A stretch of DNA of 53,735 bases from a virus: the IMG/VR virus record IMGVR_UViG_3300023223_000794, positions 1-53,735 of that record; one strand, given 5' to 3'. The notes beneath the pieces are model-generated. The model did no database searches. It saw nothing but the letters and a program-made list of their open reading frames with translations, and was not told the DNA's origin. Both the position numbers and the translations under genes were made by a program. Within the stretch, counting starts at the first letter, position 1; each line of letters starts with the position of its first letter. Positions 16,758 through 24,697 of this stretch are shown here, in pieces.

Positions 16758-17102
16758 TTAGTTGTTGTTAATATCTAGAGTCATTGCGGTAACCCGCATT
16801 ATATGATCTAGAAAAGCAGACTTAATGTAATTAATTATATTTCCAGTGTTCTTTGTTGTAATCATCACGCTTCCTGGAAATGGTTGTGTCCTTTCCATGC
16901 AAGTGATTAATATGCGGTCAGTACAAGCATCATCAGGATTACTTAATCTGATATGTATAGTATAATGACATTCTAAGAAACTGGTAAATAATAAAGTTTT
17001 ACCTCCATTGTTTATGTATTCTATGCAATCGGCCGCACGATAAAGCTTTAAAGCCTTTAACTGCGCAGTCAGGGTTCTTACGTCTTCTTTAGTTAAGTTC
17101 AT
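16758..17102 (-). CDS. Hypothetical protein between polymerase halves
   Basis: A 114-residue protein whose start overlaps the stop of the polymerase N-half as ATGA (17099-17102). It begins with a helix (LTKEDVRTLTAQLKALKLYR) and continues as alternating beta strands. It has no nuclease or intein signature. Translation coupling makes it part of the same operon. Function unknown. Confidence 0.6.
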   Translation of the reverse strand: MNLTKEDVRTLTAQLKALKLYRAADCIEYINNGGKTLLFTSFLECHYTIHIRLSNPDDACTDRILITCMERTQPFPGSVMITTKNTGNIINYIKSAFLDHIMRVTAMTLDINNN

Positions 17103-18646
17103 AGCTCATCCCAATTCATTGGCTCAAATTTTAACTCTCCTGCAATTTTTGCATATTTCCTATAAGCCAAACACACATCAATCACAGCATTCTTGTCATG
17201 TGCAAGCTTTAGTTTATACATAGAATCTTTCGCTAGACTTGCCAATCCAGTTTTCTTTGATTTCATCACTATAGGATAACATAATTCATCATGGAAATAC
17301 TTAGCTAATTGTGGTGGACTACCAGGATTTATATCATAACCTACTAGCTCTTTTAGCATTCGAAGATAGAAGTTTAACCTTACGTCAATATCCTTTTTAA
17401 GCTTAAGCATTCGTTCTTCGTCCACTTTAATCCCTGTAAGCTCTACAATAATATATGGTCGGATACTTTTAGACACCTGCTCGATACTTGCCTTCACTCC
17501 AGGCCTTATGCTAGCATACGTATCAATTCCTTCTTTAATTAGCATCATAAGTCTCACATCTTTCGCACAATACATCCACAGTTGTTCTTGTTGCTTCGTA
17601 TTGTGTGGGTTAAAAATACCTTCGTCTTTATGAAACGTTTCCTCAGTCCAATAACTTCCGCAGTGTCCAAGACTTCGCTCTATGAATGGAAAACATCGAT
17701 GATGTGCAAGCATAGTATCGTAAAGCTTACGCCCTAGCGGTAGATGGTATTTTCGCGCCAGCACTAAGTAATCAAAACTTTTGCCGTTATGTGCCACAGT
17801 TTGATTTCGAGACATTGCAAAGACCAATGCCCGCAGAATTCTATTCAATGCTGTCGGTGAGTAAACCCCTTCGTACCGAAAGTTCACTAAAGGCACTACG
17901 TATACGTTTTTTGTGTCAAATCCAAAACCAAAGCATGACATCTCAAGCGTCGGCGGCATAGTCTCTATATCCAGGAACAAATCCCTGCCTTCGTTCTGAC
18001 GGAGCACTTGCTCTACAAGTTCTAACGTCGGCACAAGATGGAATTGAGTCTTTACTTCAGGTAGTAACCCTCTGGTAGCCCATTTTCTCGCACGCAGCAT
18101 GTCAGACTTAAACCAAAACCTGTAATTCTTTCTTTGTGTTTTGCCGTGTCGCCGTTTTTCATCCCCGACTTCATCTTTATTGGAGGCTTCATGGCTGGCG
18201 TAAGGATTAAATCTAGCTTCATAATCCACCTGGTCAAAACAATCTTGGTAAGCGAAAGTAGAAGTACAGATAATATCTGTAGTATCCGATCGAATAATTC
18301 CAGTTATTTCTCTCATTCCTGTTATATACTTACACACCTTTGGAGTTCCTCTAGCTTCTTGGAGTAAGTAATCAGTATCCGACGTCTTTATATAAAAGTT
18401 GTGAGCTTTCTCACCCAAAGCTACGATTACTTTAGTCCCCGACCGAATTATTCCAGTATCTCCAAGTATTCGAACTTCTGTATGGTCTAACGAGAACTTG
18501 TTCCCAAGGCAAGATTTTACAAATTTTCCAGCAGTTCCGCTAAGTAACTGTTTTTGGTTATCAAATCTTGATGGATGTGATACTACTAGAGTAATCCCAC
18601 GATACTCTTTTGTAGGATTCATTCGATATGGATAAGGTTTAATCAT
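17099..18646 (-). CDS. Family-A DNA polymerase, N-terminal half (UDG-like, 3'-5' exonuclease, thumb)
   Basis: The protein has 515 residues from the ATG at 18646, which overlaps the upstream TGA. An upstream ATG at 18667 is less likely. Residues about 15-130 resemble the uracil-DNA-glycosylase-like domain found on some phage polymerases (LLSGTAGKFVKSCL, VIVALGEKAHNF). The 3'-5' exonuclease follows: LFLDIETMPP (Asp226, Glu228), AHNGKSFDYL (Asp292) and YCAKDVRLM (Tyr359, Asp363). The end is the thumb (INPGSPPQLAKYFHDEL, LAYRKYAKIAGELKFEP) and stops where the palm should continue. That part is encoded at 15233-16222. The exonuclease residues are intact, so proofreading is expected. Confidence 0.88.
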   Translation of the reverse strand: MIKPYPYRMNPTKEYRGITLVVSHPSRFDNQKQLLSGTAGKFVKSCLGNKFSLDHTEVRILGDTGIIRSGTKVIVALGEKAHNFYIKTSDTDYLLQEARGTPKVCKYITGMREITGIIRSDTTDIICTSTFAYQDCFDQVDYEARFNPYASHEASNKDEVGDEKRRHGKTQRKNYRFWFKSDMLRARKWATRGLLPEVKTQFHLVPTLELVEQVLRQNEGRDLFLDIETMPPTLEMSCFGFGFDTKNVYVVPLVNFRYEGVYSPTALNRILRALVFAMSRNQTVAHNGKSFDYLVLARKYHLPLGRKLYDTMLAHHRCFPFIERSLGHCGSYWTEETFHKDEGIFNPHNTKQQEQLWMYCAKDVRLMMLIKEGIDTYASIRPGVKASIEQVSKSIRPYIIVELTGIKVDEERMLKLKKDIDVRLNFYLRMLKELVGYDINPGSPPQLAKYFHDELCYPIVMKSKKTGLASLAKDSMYKLKLAHDKNAVIDVCLAYRKYAKIAGELKFEPMNWDEL

Positions 18647-18909
18647 GGTATTAGACTTATAGGGCATTTAACTAGAACTTCAAGTTTAGTCTCTAACTTT
18701 GACGATCTTACTAAAAATCCTAGGAATATTATGTCTTCTTTTCCGTGAATATCCACCCTACGCCATAAGTACGCTGCGTTTGTAAGGATTTTTAACTCTT
18801 GCCGGCCTAATTCAATTGCAATGACAGAAAAGTTTTTTTCTTTTGCTTTACTTAAGAGCTGTTGAATTTGCTCGAGTATTAGATCAGGATTTAATAAATT
18901 TTTGCTCAT
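18643..18909 (-). CDS. Small hypothetical protein
   Basis: An 88-residue alpha/beta protein overlapping the polymerase N-half start by ATGA. It has no membrane segment and no recognised motif. Position directly upstream of the polymerase suggests a replication role, unproven. Confidence 0.55.
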   Translation of the reverse strand: MSKNLLNPDLILEQIQQLLSKAKEKNFSVIAIELGRQELKILTNAAYLWRRVDIHGKEDIIFLGFLVRSSKLETKLEVLVKCPISLIP

Positions 18910-18913
18910 ATAG

Positions 18914-19243
18914 CTAAATTCCTTTCATGTCTATTAAAATCCCAAGCGTAATTAACACACAAGTTAGTGCACTTATCGCCAAAAGCATCCAATAGCTCCA
19001 TTTCTCTAGCCTAGTTATCCTATATGTGCTTTTGGCAATTTCGTAGCCTCTCGAGGACAACCCAAAGCCAAGGCTTTTCTGTGACTCCTCAACAGCATTT
19101 AACCTACGTTCTATCGCAGACCATCGACGCTCACGTTCTGTATATACTTTTTTCCAACCATTATTTGCGTTCTCTAATTGCTCAAAACAAATAGTAATCC
19201 GATCATTGAGTAGTTCAAACTCTTCTAAGCTCATGGGTAGCAT
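18914..19243 (-). CDS. Coiled-coil protein with C-terminal membrane anchor
   Basis: The protein has 109 residues. Residues about 5-75 are charged and helical with coiled-coil character (ERERRWSAIERRLNAVEES). Residues about 82-104 form a membrane segment (WMLLAISALTCVLITLGILI). Such tail-anchored coiled coils in phages may be structural, lysis-related or exclusion proteins. The location inside the replication block argues against lysis. Function unknown. Confidence 0.6.
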   Translation of the reverse strand: MLPMSLEEFELLNDRITICFEQLENANNGWKKVYTERERRWSAIERRLNAVEESQKSLGFGLSSRGYEIAKSTYRITRLEKWSYWMLLAISALTCVLITLGILIDMKGI

Positions 19244-19271
19244 TATCTGTGGTTTTGGGTTAGGTTCTCTC

Positions 19272-19574
19272 TTATTGTAAACCTACTTCTCTACGGGCCG
19301 CTTCTGTAGTTCCTACGGGTATTACCACTACTCCACTACCACCATTTGGGAAGTTAATCAAAGCAACTTCTCTACCATAGACATTCGAAAAATCTATTCC
19401 TGGCGTTGGCGGCGTCATTGCTTTTAGCATTACCTGTTGCTTGTATGCTATATAACTTAGCAACAAAAACATCACAAACAACCCGCATGCTAGGGCTTTT
19501 ATTAACTCTTTTAAAGTAGCTAAGTCTTTTAGATCACCGTATTCATCCATATGTACCAAGGTTTTTTCTTGCAT
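19272..19574 (-). CDS. Single-span membrane protein
   Basis: A 100-residue protein. A soluble N-terminus is followed by one membrane segment at about 26-45 (ALACGLFVMFLLLSYIAY). A C-terminal beta-rich tail (REVALINFPNGGSGVVVIP) would lie outside the inner membrane. The gene is the first one after the hairpin at 19595-19630. Function unknown. Confidence 0.6.
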   Translation of the reverse strand: MQEKTLVHMDEYGDLKDLATLKELIKALACGLFVMFLLLSYIAYKQQVMLKAMTPPTPGIDFSNVYGREVALINFPNGGSGVVVIPVGTTEAARREVGLQ

Positions 19575-19594
19575 AATTTTAGTTCTTCTTAGAA

Positions 19595-19630
19595 AGGGCG
19601 GTAGAGGCTCTACTCCTCCCCTACCGCCCT
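19595..19630 (-). terminator. Hairpin, probable intrinsic terminator or attenuator
   Basis: Arms AGGGCGGTAG and CTACCGCCCT (19595-19604 and 19621-19630) pair perfectly over ten bases around a 16-base loop. On the minus strand the hairpin is followed by TTTCT, a weak U-tract. It lies between 19657-20319 and 19272-19574, so it would reduce transcription into the downstream genes. Confidence 0.65.
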
Positions 19631-19656
19631 GGGAGTTTAACTTTAACTCTTAACTT

Positions 19657-20319
19657 TTAACCTGCTGCTTGCGCAGCCATTTCTGCCTTTTCGTCACGTG
19701 TAGTGCACCAATTTAATGCATTCTTTGTATAATCTTCAGAAGCCAGCCCTGCGATATCCCGCAGCCATGCACTCGCACGGAATCCTCGAGTTAACTTCTC
19801 ACCGGTATCCATGTCTTTTATTATATCACCTTGGTCATCCCTCTCAAACTGTTGCTCAGATGAAACTTTGCACTTGACAAACTTTCCGAATAATTCATCG
19901 ATACACTCTTCGATATTTGCTACTTCAATATTGCCGGCTCCATCCGTAGGAATCTTTATCCCGCAGTCAGTTAACAACTGTGCGATCTCAAGAAGACCAT
20001 TACTTTTCTTTCCATGCACCATCCTATGGTAAATGGTTAGTTTTGTTCCGGCGACTGGAATATCTATTTCTTTTACTTCTTCTGCGGGATCTCTTCCAGG
20101 TGGATATGCAAGTACACTCTCAGGCCAACAGATTTCTAGTTCAAGATCTACGCGTTGTTTGTAGTCTTTGTCGCCAGGAGTTCCAGCGTTCTTAAACGTT
20201 TTATCCACGACACGAAGAACATACTGGCGACTTGGAATATACCCAAACATGCTGCTAGAAGTCTCTGTGGTTTCATTATCTGCGGTAGGATTTGTTAGTT
20301 CATTAATGTTAATGCTCAT
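19657..20319 (-). CDS. Possible single-strand DNA-binding or recombination accessory protein
   Basis: A 220-residue protein with a short disordered N-terminus, a beta-rich core (RQYVLRVVDKTFKNAG, QRVDLELEICWPES, GTKLTIYHRMVHG) and an acidic segment. The layout (short Ser/Thr-rich start, then beta-strand and LELEI pattern) resembles phage DUF669/OB-type DNA-binding proteins. The terminal hairpin suggests it ends a highly expressed segment. The assignment is tentative. Confidence 0.45.
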   Translation of the reverse strand: MSININELTNPTADNETTETSSSMFGYIPSRQYVLRVVDKTFKNAGTPGDKDYKQRVDLELEICWPESVLAYPPGRDPAEEVKEIDIPVAGTKLTIYHRMVHGKKSNGLLEIAQLLTDCGIKIPTDGAGNIEVANIEECIDELFGKFVKCKVSSEQQFERDDQGDIIKDMDTGEKLTRGFRASAWLRDIAGLASEDYTKNALNWCTTRDEKAEMAAQAAG

Positions 20320-20371
20320 ATTTGTTTTGTTTTTTGGTTTTTTGGTTTCTGTGGTTTTACTTTATTCGCAT

Positions 20372-20722
20372 TTATTGCAATAATCTCTTTAAAGATTTAA
20401 CAATGTTAGCAAATAAAACATCTTTAAGTTGTTGTTCAAGAGGAAGTTCGTTAAACAGGACAATGCAGGGATGGGTTTTAAGCTTCAGGTCTTTCGTTTT
20501 TCCGTATACCCAGCCATTTTTTACTTTATCTGCCATCCACGCTTCATGTGAATGTGCTGGAGTGCTATCTTTAACGCTTAAATGGTAGTGAACTCCTTCT
20601 ATAGCTGAATCTCGCTGCCATTGATCGGCATCATCCCAAGGGCTCTGAGAATAATCACCGAGTTGTTGACAATAAGCTCGGTTAGCCTCATGACATACTT
20701 GTGCAATGTTTTCTATGATCAT
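20372..20722 (-). CDS. RyR-domain protein
   Basis: A 116-residue protein matching the small stand-alone RyR domain of phages: HEANRAYCQQLGDYSQSPWD near the start, AIEGVHYHLSVKDSTPAHSH in the middle, and AWMADKVKNGWVYGKTKDLK plus HPCIVLFNELPLEQQLKD toward the end. The domain is a known ligand-binding module in ryanodine receptors and is common but unexplained in phages. Family recognition is strong. Ligand and role are unknown. Confidence 0.85.
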   Translation of the reverse strand: MIIENIAQVCHEANRAYCQQLGDYSQSPWDDADQWQRDSAIEGVHYHLSVKDSTPAHSHEAWMADKVKNGWVYGKTKDLKLKTHPCIVLFNELPLEQQLKDVLFANIVKSLKRLLQ

Positions 20723-20796
20723 AATTCTTATGGTTTCTGTGGTTAATCACTCCTTACGAAGGAATAAAAGTTTTCAAGGAAAAAATCCTGTGGCGA

Positions 20797-20997
20797 TTAT
20801 TTGAATATTATTTGATACCATATTACTACTAAACACGAGAAATTTATGAAAGTCTTAATAGGTGCAGGAATAAACAAAAAAGAAAATAACATCAATAGTA
20901 TAGCTATAGAAGCTATTCTAAAGGATTTATCATCTTTAAGATTTTGTAGAAGACCTTCTCTTGAAGTCCAATGTTTGAGCATATTAGTTATTTTCAT
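20797..20997 (-). CDS. Small two-span membrane protein
   Basis: A 66-residue protein with hydrophobic segments at about 27-42 and 47-64 (IASIAILLMLFSFLFIP, FINFSCLVVIWYQIIF). Its start overlaps the methyltransferase stop by ATGA. Size and topology would suit a holin or an inner-membrane accessory, but it lies in the leftward block. Confidence 0.6.
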   Translation of the reverse strand: MKITNMLKHWTSREGLLQNLKDDKSFRIASIAILLMLFSFLFIPAPIKTFINFSCLVVIWYQIIFK

Positions 20998-21635
20998 GTT
21001 TCTTGTTCTTTACATTCTTTGTGTTTTATACTTCCTATTCCATGTATTGGTTGTTCTTTATGTGCAGGTAGTAACCTTACGTCTCTACGAAAGTAAAATG
21101 ACGTCGTCCAAGTATACCCATTAAGTGGTCCAAAGCCTGACATGTCTACTTCAAATAACCCAGCTTCTCTTAGTAATCTTGACGTAAGTTCTTTCCAATC
21201 AGAATTATCTAGGATAATAAAGCCATTGTGGGACAACATTTTAAGCGCTTCAATTGCGCACTCGTAACGGTGACTTCCGTCGATAATAATAACATCAAAT
21301 TTTTCTGTATGTTGATGGATAAAATTCACGTATTTTTCCTTCTCAGGACAAAAATTATAAATTCCACGGCAGCTTGTATCTCTAAACCATTTTTGAAACC
21401 ACTTTTTATTATCTTCTACTGAAGCTAGCATTTTACAACGATGCCTCCAATATCGAGTAGAGTTACCTGAACCGTACTCAAAAACGTTACAGTTCATGAG
21501 ATCTAGTTGCTCTAAGTATTCAATGGCTGGATAAGTGTACCAAGGAAGATCACCTTTTGCGTACCGCCGATCCCATTCGCGCAAGATACGGTACTGCTCA
21601 AATTTAGCTAGAGCACTTTTAATTACTTTACGCAT
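20994..21635 (-). CDS. Class I SAM-dependent methyltransferase-like protein
   Basis: The protein has 213 residues. NVFEYGSGNSTRYW at about 50-63 is the SAM-binding motif I (FEYGSGNST). SVEDNKKWF gives the acidic strand-2 residue, and VIIIDGSHRYECAIEAL at about 115-131 is motif IV/DG-SHRY. GFIILDNSDW follows. This arrangement is typical of phage and bacterial methyltransferases of the Methyltransf_24 type. Substrate could be glycan, lipid or protein. The N- and C-termini lack extra domains. Confidence 0.8.
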   Translation of the reverse strand: MRKVIKSALAKFEQYRILREWDRRYAKGDLPWYTYPAIEYLEQLDLMNCNVFEYGSGNSTRYWRHRCKMLASVEDNKKWFQKWFRDTSCRGIYNFCPEKEKYVNFIHQHTEKFDVIIIDGSHRYECAIEALKMLSHNGFIILDNSDWKELTSRLLREAGLFEVDMSGFGPLNGYTWTTSFYFRRDVRLLPAHKEQPIHGIGSIKHKECKEQET

Positions 21636-21862
21636 TATTTTTTGGTTTTGTTATTAAGCCATTTCTTAGCCTGAAACGTTTCACCGTTATTCATAGATTC
21701 CATATCTATAAAAGAAGCTATAAAACCTCTAGCCTCTATAGATCTATAGGTGCGTAGGTTACCATCATTTCTAGAACTAGTAAACTCAAAGCCGAAAGAT
21801 TTAAACCAGTCATCTAAAATTATGCCAGATAATTTTATTGGAAGTGCATCAAGTATATTCAT
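21635..21862 (-). CDS. Small hypothetical protein
   Basis: A 75-residue protein whose start shares one base with the upstream Sak4-like gene (TAATG). It has no motif and no membrane segment. The sequence GFEFTSSRNDGNLRTYRS and the spacing suggest a soluble accessory. Unknown function. Confidence 0.5.
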   Translation of the reverse strand: MNILDALPIKLSGIILDDWFKSFGFEFTSSRNDGNLRTYRSIEARGFIASFIDMESMNNGETFQAKKWLNNKTKK

Positions 21863-22611
21863 TATTTTAATTCCCTTATGTCAGGTTCTTGGTATTCTAT
21901 ACCTGGTGCATACTTATAAATATGTTCCCACTTAAAGGGTAAATCTTTACCGGCTAAGTGCTTACTTCTACAACCTGCGGTAACATCCCCAAGGTTCTTG
22001 AACGAAATCCGTAGCGCAGATCCTAAACGATACACGTAGCCTACTGCATCTGCTTCGGCCGCAACTATAGTTGTCAGTTTTCCTGTTAAATCTAAATCCT
22101 TACCTAAAGACTTTGCACCATCTTTAGTTTCAATCTCTTTATCTCGTATATGCGCAGTGAAAATCACCCTTGGCGCAGTTAGTTTCCATTCAAATAAATA
22201 CTTTCGCATCACTTCCCTTAAGTAACGATATCCATAACCGTGAGGTAAGTCTAGAACGCTATCTCCTGTAAAACGCTTTCCTAGCGTACTTTTTTTGTAA
22301 ATCCTAGTTGCTATAGGTTCACAGAAATCCTCAAACCTACTGATCGTATCTACCGCAACAAAGTCGAATTTCTTCTCGATAATTTCAGGGATTAATTTAT
22401 GCCAGTCAGTAATACTTTTGTCAGATGTAATATGCTGGGCTGTACATTTTAAAAATGCTGTTCCATCTTCTGTATCCATGATAAGATGCCGAGGTAACTT
22501 TGCTAGCATCTCTGTTTTTCCAGACTTAGCAGGGCCATAGATTACCAGTAGCCTAGGATCTTCGTGGCGGGCATCTGTTGTTTCCCCCGGTTCAGGTATA
22601 ATAAGGTTCAT
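21862..22611 (-). CDS. Sak4-like RecA-fold ATPase
   Basis: The protein has 249 residues. Walker A GPAKSGKT is at residues 26-33, and LIMDTEDGTAF follows on the next strand. Walker B VAVDTISRF has Asp88. The short RecA-fold core without the long RecA N- and C-termini is typical of phage Sak4-type single-strand annealing ATPases. Next to it are a PD-(D/E)XK nuclease (22962-23930) and possible DNA-binding genes, so a recombination or replication-repair role is likely. Confidence 0.8.
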   Translation of the reverse strand: MNLIIPEPGETTDARHEDPRLLVIYGPAKSGKTEMLAKLPRHLIMDTEDGTAFLKCTAQHITSDKSITDWHKLIPEIIEKKFDFVAVDTISRFEDFCEPIATRIYKKSTLGKRFTGDSVLDLPHGYGYRYLREVMRKYLFEWKLTAPRVIFTAHIRDKEIETKDGAKSLGKDLDLTGKLTTIVAAEADAVGYVYRLGSALRISFKNLGDVTAGCRSKHLAGKDLPFKWEHIYKYAPGIEYQEPDIRELK

Positions 22612-22645
22612 AGTTCTGCGGTTTTAAGGTTCTAAGGTTTTCTTC

Positions 22646-23002
22646 TTATATTTTCTTACCTTTCCATAACTCTAGGCAAAATGTGGCTCTTGTAATTGCT
22701 CGCTTCAAATGCCCTTCTGGACCTTCTCTATCCTTGGGTTCCGTGCCATGCACTTGATTATACGCTGTAGTCAAATGTCGTATTGCACGCATGTAATGAT
22801 AAGCAGGATCTATTTGCCAATCTTCAGTGTACCATTCACCAGGACCAGATTTATTTGACCCTGTCTGTGAAGTCCCTTGCGGAGACATTATATCAAGTAC
22901 AGCATTGCAAGCATGTGCTGCAACTTCTTCCCTAAATGGATATAGTTCTTTTTCTTTCGGCTTACTTTCCGAACTTGAGGGGTTCGTAGATTTTTCGTTC
23001 AT
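22646..23002 (-). CDS. Hypothetical protein, weakly DUF5664-like
   Basis: The protein has 118 residues from the ATG at 23002 and overlaps the nuclease gene by 41 bases. The N-terminus is Ser/Lys/Glu-rich and disordered. The core contains DPAYHYMRAIRHLTTAYN and EGHLKRAITRATFCLELW, two helices with His residues spaced as in phage DUF5664-type dATP/dGTP diphosphohydrolase-like proteins. The match is weak and no metal ligand set can be confirmed. Confidence 0.45.
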   Translation of the reverse strand: MNEKSTNPSSSESKPKEKELYPFREEVAAHACNAVLDIMSPQGTSQTGSNKSGPGEWYTEDWQIDPAYHYMRAIRHLTTAYNQVHGTEPKDREGPEGHLKRAITRATFCLELWKGKKI

Positions 23003-23930
23003 AACTTGGATCACTTTCTATACTTTGTAGGGTTAACGTTTCACCAACTATTGGTTTACAACAGAAATTATAAAATTGACACTTACCATAAACAGATTCA
23101 CACGTGTGATTCATGATACCTTCTGGTTCTCTTAGTCTAGCAAATTTTTTAGTCTCAAATTTATTTATAAGATCCCAGATTTTAACATATACCATTTCTC
23201 GGTATTCGTTTAGCTGTTCTGTCGAGAATTCAAACACAGATGACATACGGAAAAACGGCGCCTTTGCATTTAAGAATACTCCGTCAATCTGTGCTCCTTG
23301 TATTTTCCGCGCTATTTTTCCAAGCTCTTTTAACTCTGGATGTTTCTTACAGAAATCTCTTAGCATTACTATGTAAAATAACATTTGCGTATGACACTCA
23401 TATCCTGCAAAGTAATCCCAAGGATTCCTGCACATTGCAGTAGTCTTCATGTCGCAAATTATAGGACCTTGCGGTGTTTTACAGATCGAATCAATCGTAC
23501 CGCAGATTACCACCTTCAGCTCTGCTGTCTCGTAGAAAGTAAATGCAAAAGTTAACTCGCTTGCAGGCTTTCCGTTTGCTATGCGTAATACTTGGAAAGG
23601 TTTCTCATCCCATACATAACGCTCGTAAGCAACAAATGTAGACATAAGAAATCCTTTTGTTAGATATCTTTTATCCTTGCGTTCTACAGTAAGGTTAGGA
23701 TTCCATGCATGTACTTCTTCTGCCATTGTTTTAATTGACTTAAATGATCCCGGCTCCCATGCTTCTGTTAGCATCTTATGCCTAAACGAGTGCATACGAC
23801 TGCCAAAATCCATTGATAGCGTAGATTGTGTTTTACTCTGCCAGCCTTCCAGACAAGTTAGCTGATGCTTTCGAGCACAATGCATAGTTTGCAAACTCGA
23901 AGCGTCAAGGTAAATTATAGTTTGTTCCAT
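22962..23930 (-). CDS. PD-(D/E)XK (RecB/Cas4-like) nuclease
   Basis: The protein has 322 residues. The nuclease core is VVICGTIDSICKTPQGPIIC followed by DMKTTA, giving the Gly-x-Ile-Asp...Asp-x-Lys pattern of PD-(D/E)XK enzymes. A Cys near residue 18 (MHCARKHQ) and a C-terminal cluster (CESVYGKCQFYNFCC) look like the four cysteines of a Cas4/AddB-type iron-sulfur cluster. It lies beside the Sak4-like gene, so I infer an end-processing exonuclease for recombination. It is followed by a 16-base overlap with a small downstream gene. Confidence 0.8.
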   Translation of the reverse strand: MEQTIIYLDASSLQTMHCARKHQLTCLEGWQSKTQSTLSMDFGSRMHSFRHKMLTEAWEPGSFKSIKTMAEEVHAWNPNLTVERKDKRYLTKGFLMSTFVAYERYVWDEKPFQVLRIANGKPASELTFAFTFYETAELKVVICGTIDSICKTPQGPIICDMKTTAMCRNPWDYFAGYECHTQMLFYIVMLRDFCKKHPELKELGKIARKIQGAQIDGVFLNAKAPFFRMSSVFEFSTEQLNEYREMVYVKIWDLINKFETKKFARLREPEGIMNHTCESVYGKCQFYNFCCKPIVGETLTLQSIESDPSYERKIYEPLKFGK

Positions 23931-24154
23931 ATTTTATCCAAGTTTCTTTGCTGTTGTTTCAGTTGTGCAAGATCGAGTTGCTCCTTGACTTGTGCTAATT
24001 TTCTTTGTTTTTCGTTCGCCATTAACTGCCCGCGTAGAAGTCCAAGATGGTAACACGTTACAGCATAACTATCTAAACTTTGATTTTCAGTCGAGGTCTG
24101 GATTTTTGCAAAAGCTTCAACAGCTAGTTGCGTTTGATAATCGCTAATGATCAT
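23915..24154 (-). CDS. Small coiled-coil protein
   Basis: A 79-residue protein from the ATG at 24154, with a purine-rich GGAAAGAAGGGAAAA just upstream as ribosome-binding site. An in-frame ATG at 24187 lies inside the previous gene and is rejected. The C-terminal half (QRKLAQVKEQLDLAQLKQQQ) is a coiled coil. Overlaps the nuclease gene upstream of it by 16 bases. Confidence 0.5.
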   Translation of the reverse strand: MIISDYQTQLAVEAFAKIQTSTENQSLDSYAVTCYHLGLLRGQLMANEKQRKLAQVKEQLDLAQLKQQQRNLDKIWNKL

Positions 24155-24437
24155 TTTTCCCTTCTTTCCCTCCTTTCCCTCCTTCACTCACTCCTTCCAA
24201 GGCTTTTAACATCCTGGCAATAGTATTATTCAATTCAAGTTCTTTCATTTCTCGTGCTTTCTTTTTTGTCTGTGGTTTTGTGGTTTTAGCTTTTACGCTT
24301 TTCATTCCCTCAAGAGTCTCAGCACTTAATGGAGTTCTTGTTACTATTAAATATGGTGCAAGAAACTCTTTTAGCTGTGCATCTGTCATGCTTTCCATAA
24401 GATCAACAGACATGCTTAGTAGTGCATCAATAGTCAT
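24144..24437 (-). CDS. Small charged protein
   Basis: A 97-residue protein, start overlapping the preceding stop by ATGA. The N-terminal helix contains VDLMESMTDAQLKEFLAPYL. The rest is Lys/Thr-rich and ends GGKGGKEGKNDH. The Gly/Lys-rich end is encoded by the purine tract that doubles as ribosome-binding site for the next gene. Function unknown. Confidence 0.5.
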   Translation of the reverse strand: MTIDALLSMSVDLMESMTDAQLKEFLAPYLIVTRTPLSAETLEGMKSVKAKTTKPQTKKKAREMKELELNNTIARMLKALEGVSEGGKGGKEGKNDH

Positions 24438-24697
24438 GGATTCTTACTTTCATCGTTTTCAGTATTTGCATTATTTGCTAGTTTCTTGAAATTTACTATA
24501 TCTATTAAATTTAGCATAGCTTTAAGCAGTGTTATTACACTTAAAATATAGCCAGGTGGACAAAACATTTCCGTAGTGTTGGCTTTAAGATCTAGCCTCA
24601 AGAGTAATTTACGTCCTTCATAAACTTCAACTATATTGTTAATTGGCGTTAAAGTAATACTTTTTTCGTTAAATTTTTTGTAGAAATCAATAGTCAT
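24434..24697 (-). CDS. Small hypothetical protein
   Basis: An 87-residue protein coupled by ATGA on both sides. Beta-rich first half (ITLTPINNIVEVYEGRKLLL) and a helical hydrophobic second half (ILSVITLLKAMLNLIDIV). No recognised family. Confidence 0.55.
   Translation of the reverse strand: MTIDFYKKFNEKSITLTPINNIVEVYEGRKLLLRLDLKANTTEMFCPPGYILSVITLLKAMLNLIDIVNFKKLANNANTENDESKNP

Noticed and set aside
16223-17098. Group I intron or intein explanation for the polymerase split
   Set aside because: Three coupled small genes fill the gap, no homing endonuclease or splice-junction motif is seen, and ATGA overlaps on both sides indicate separate proteins.
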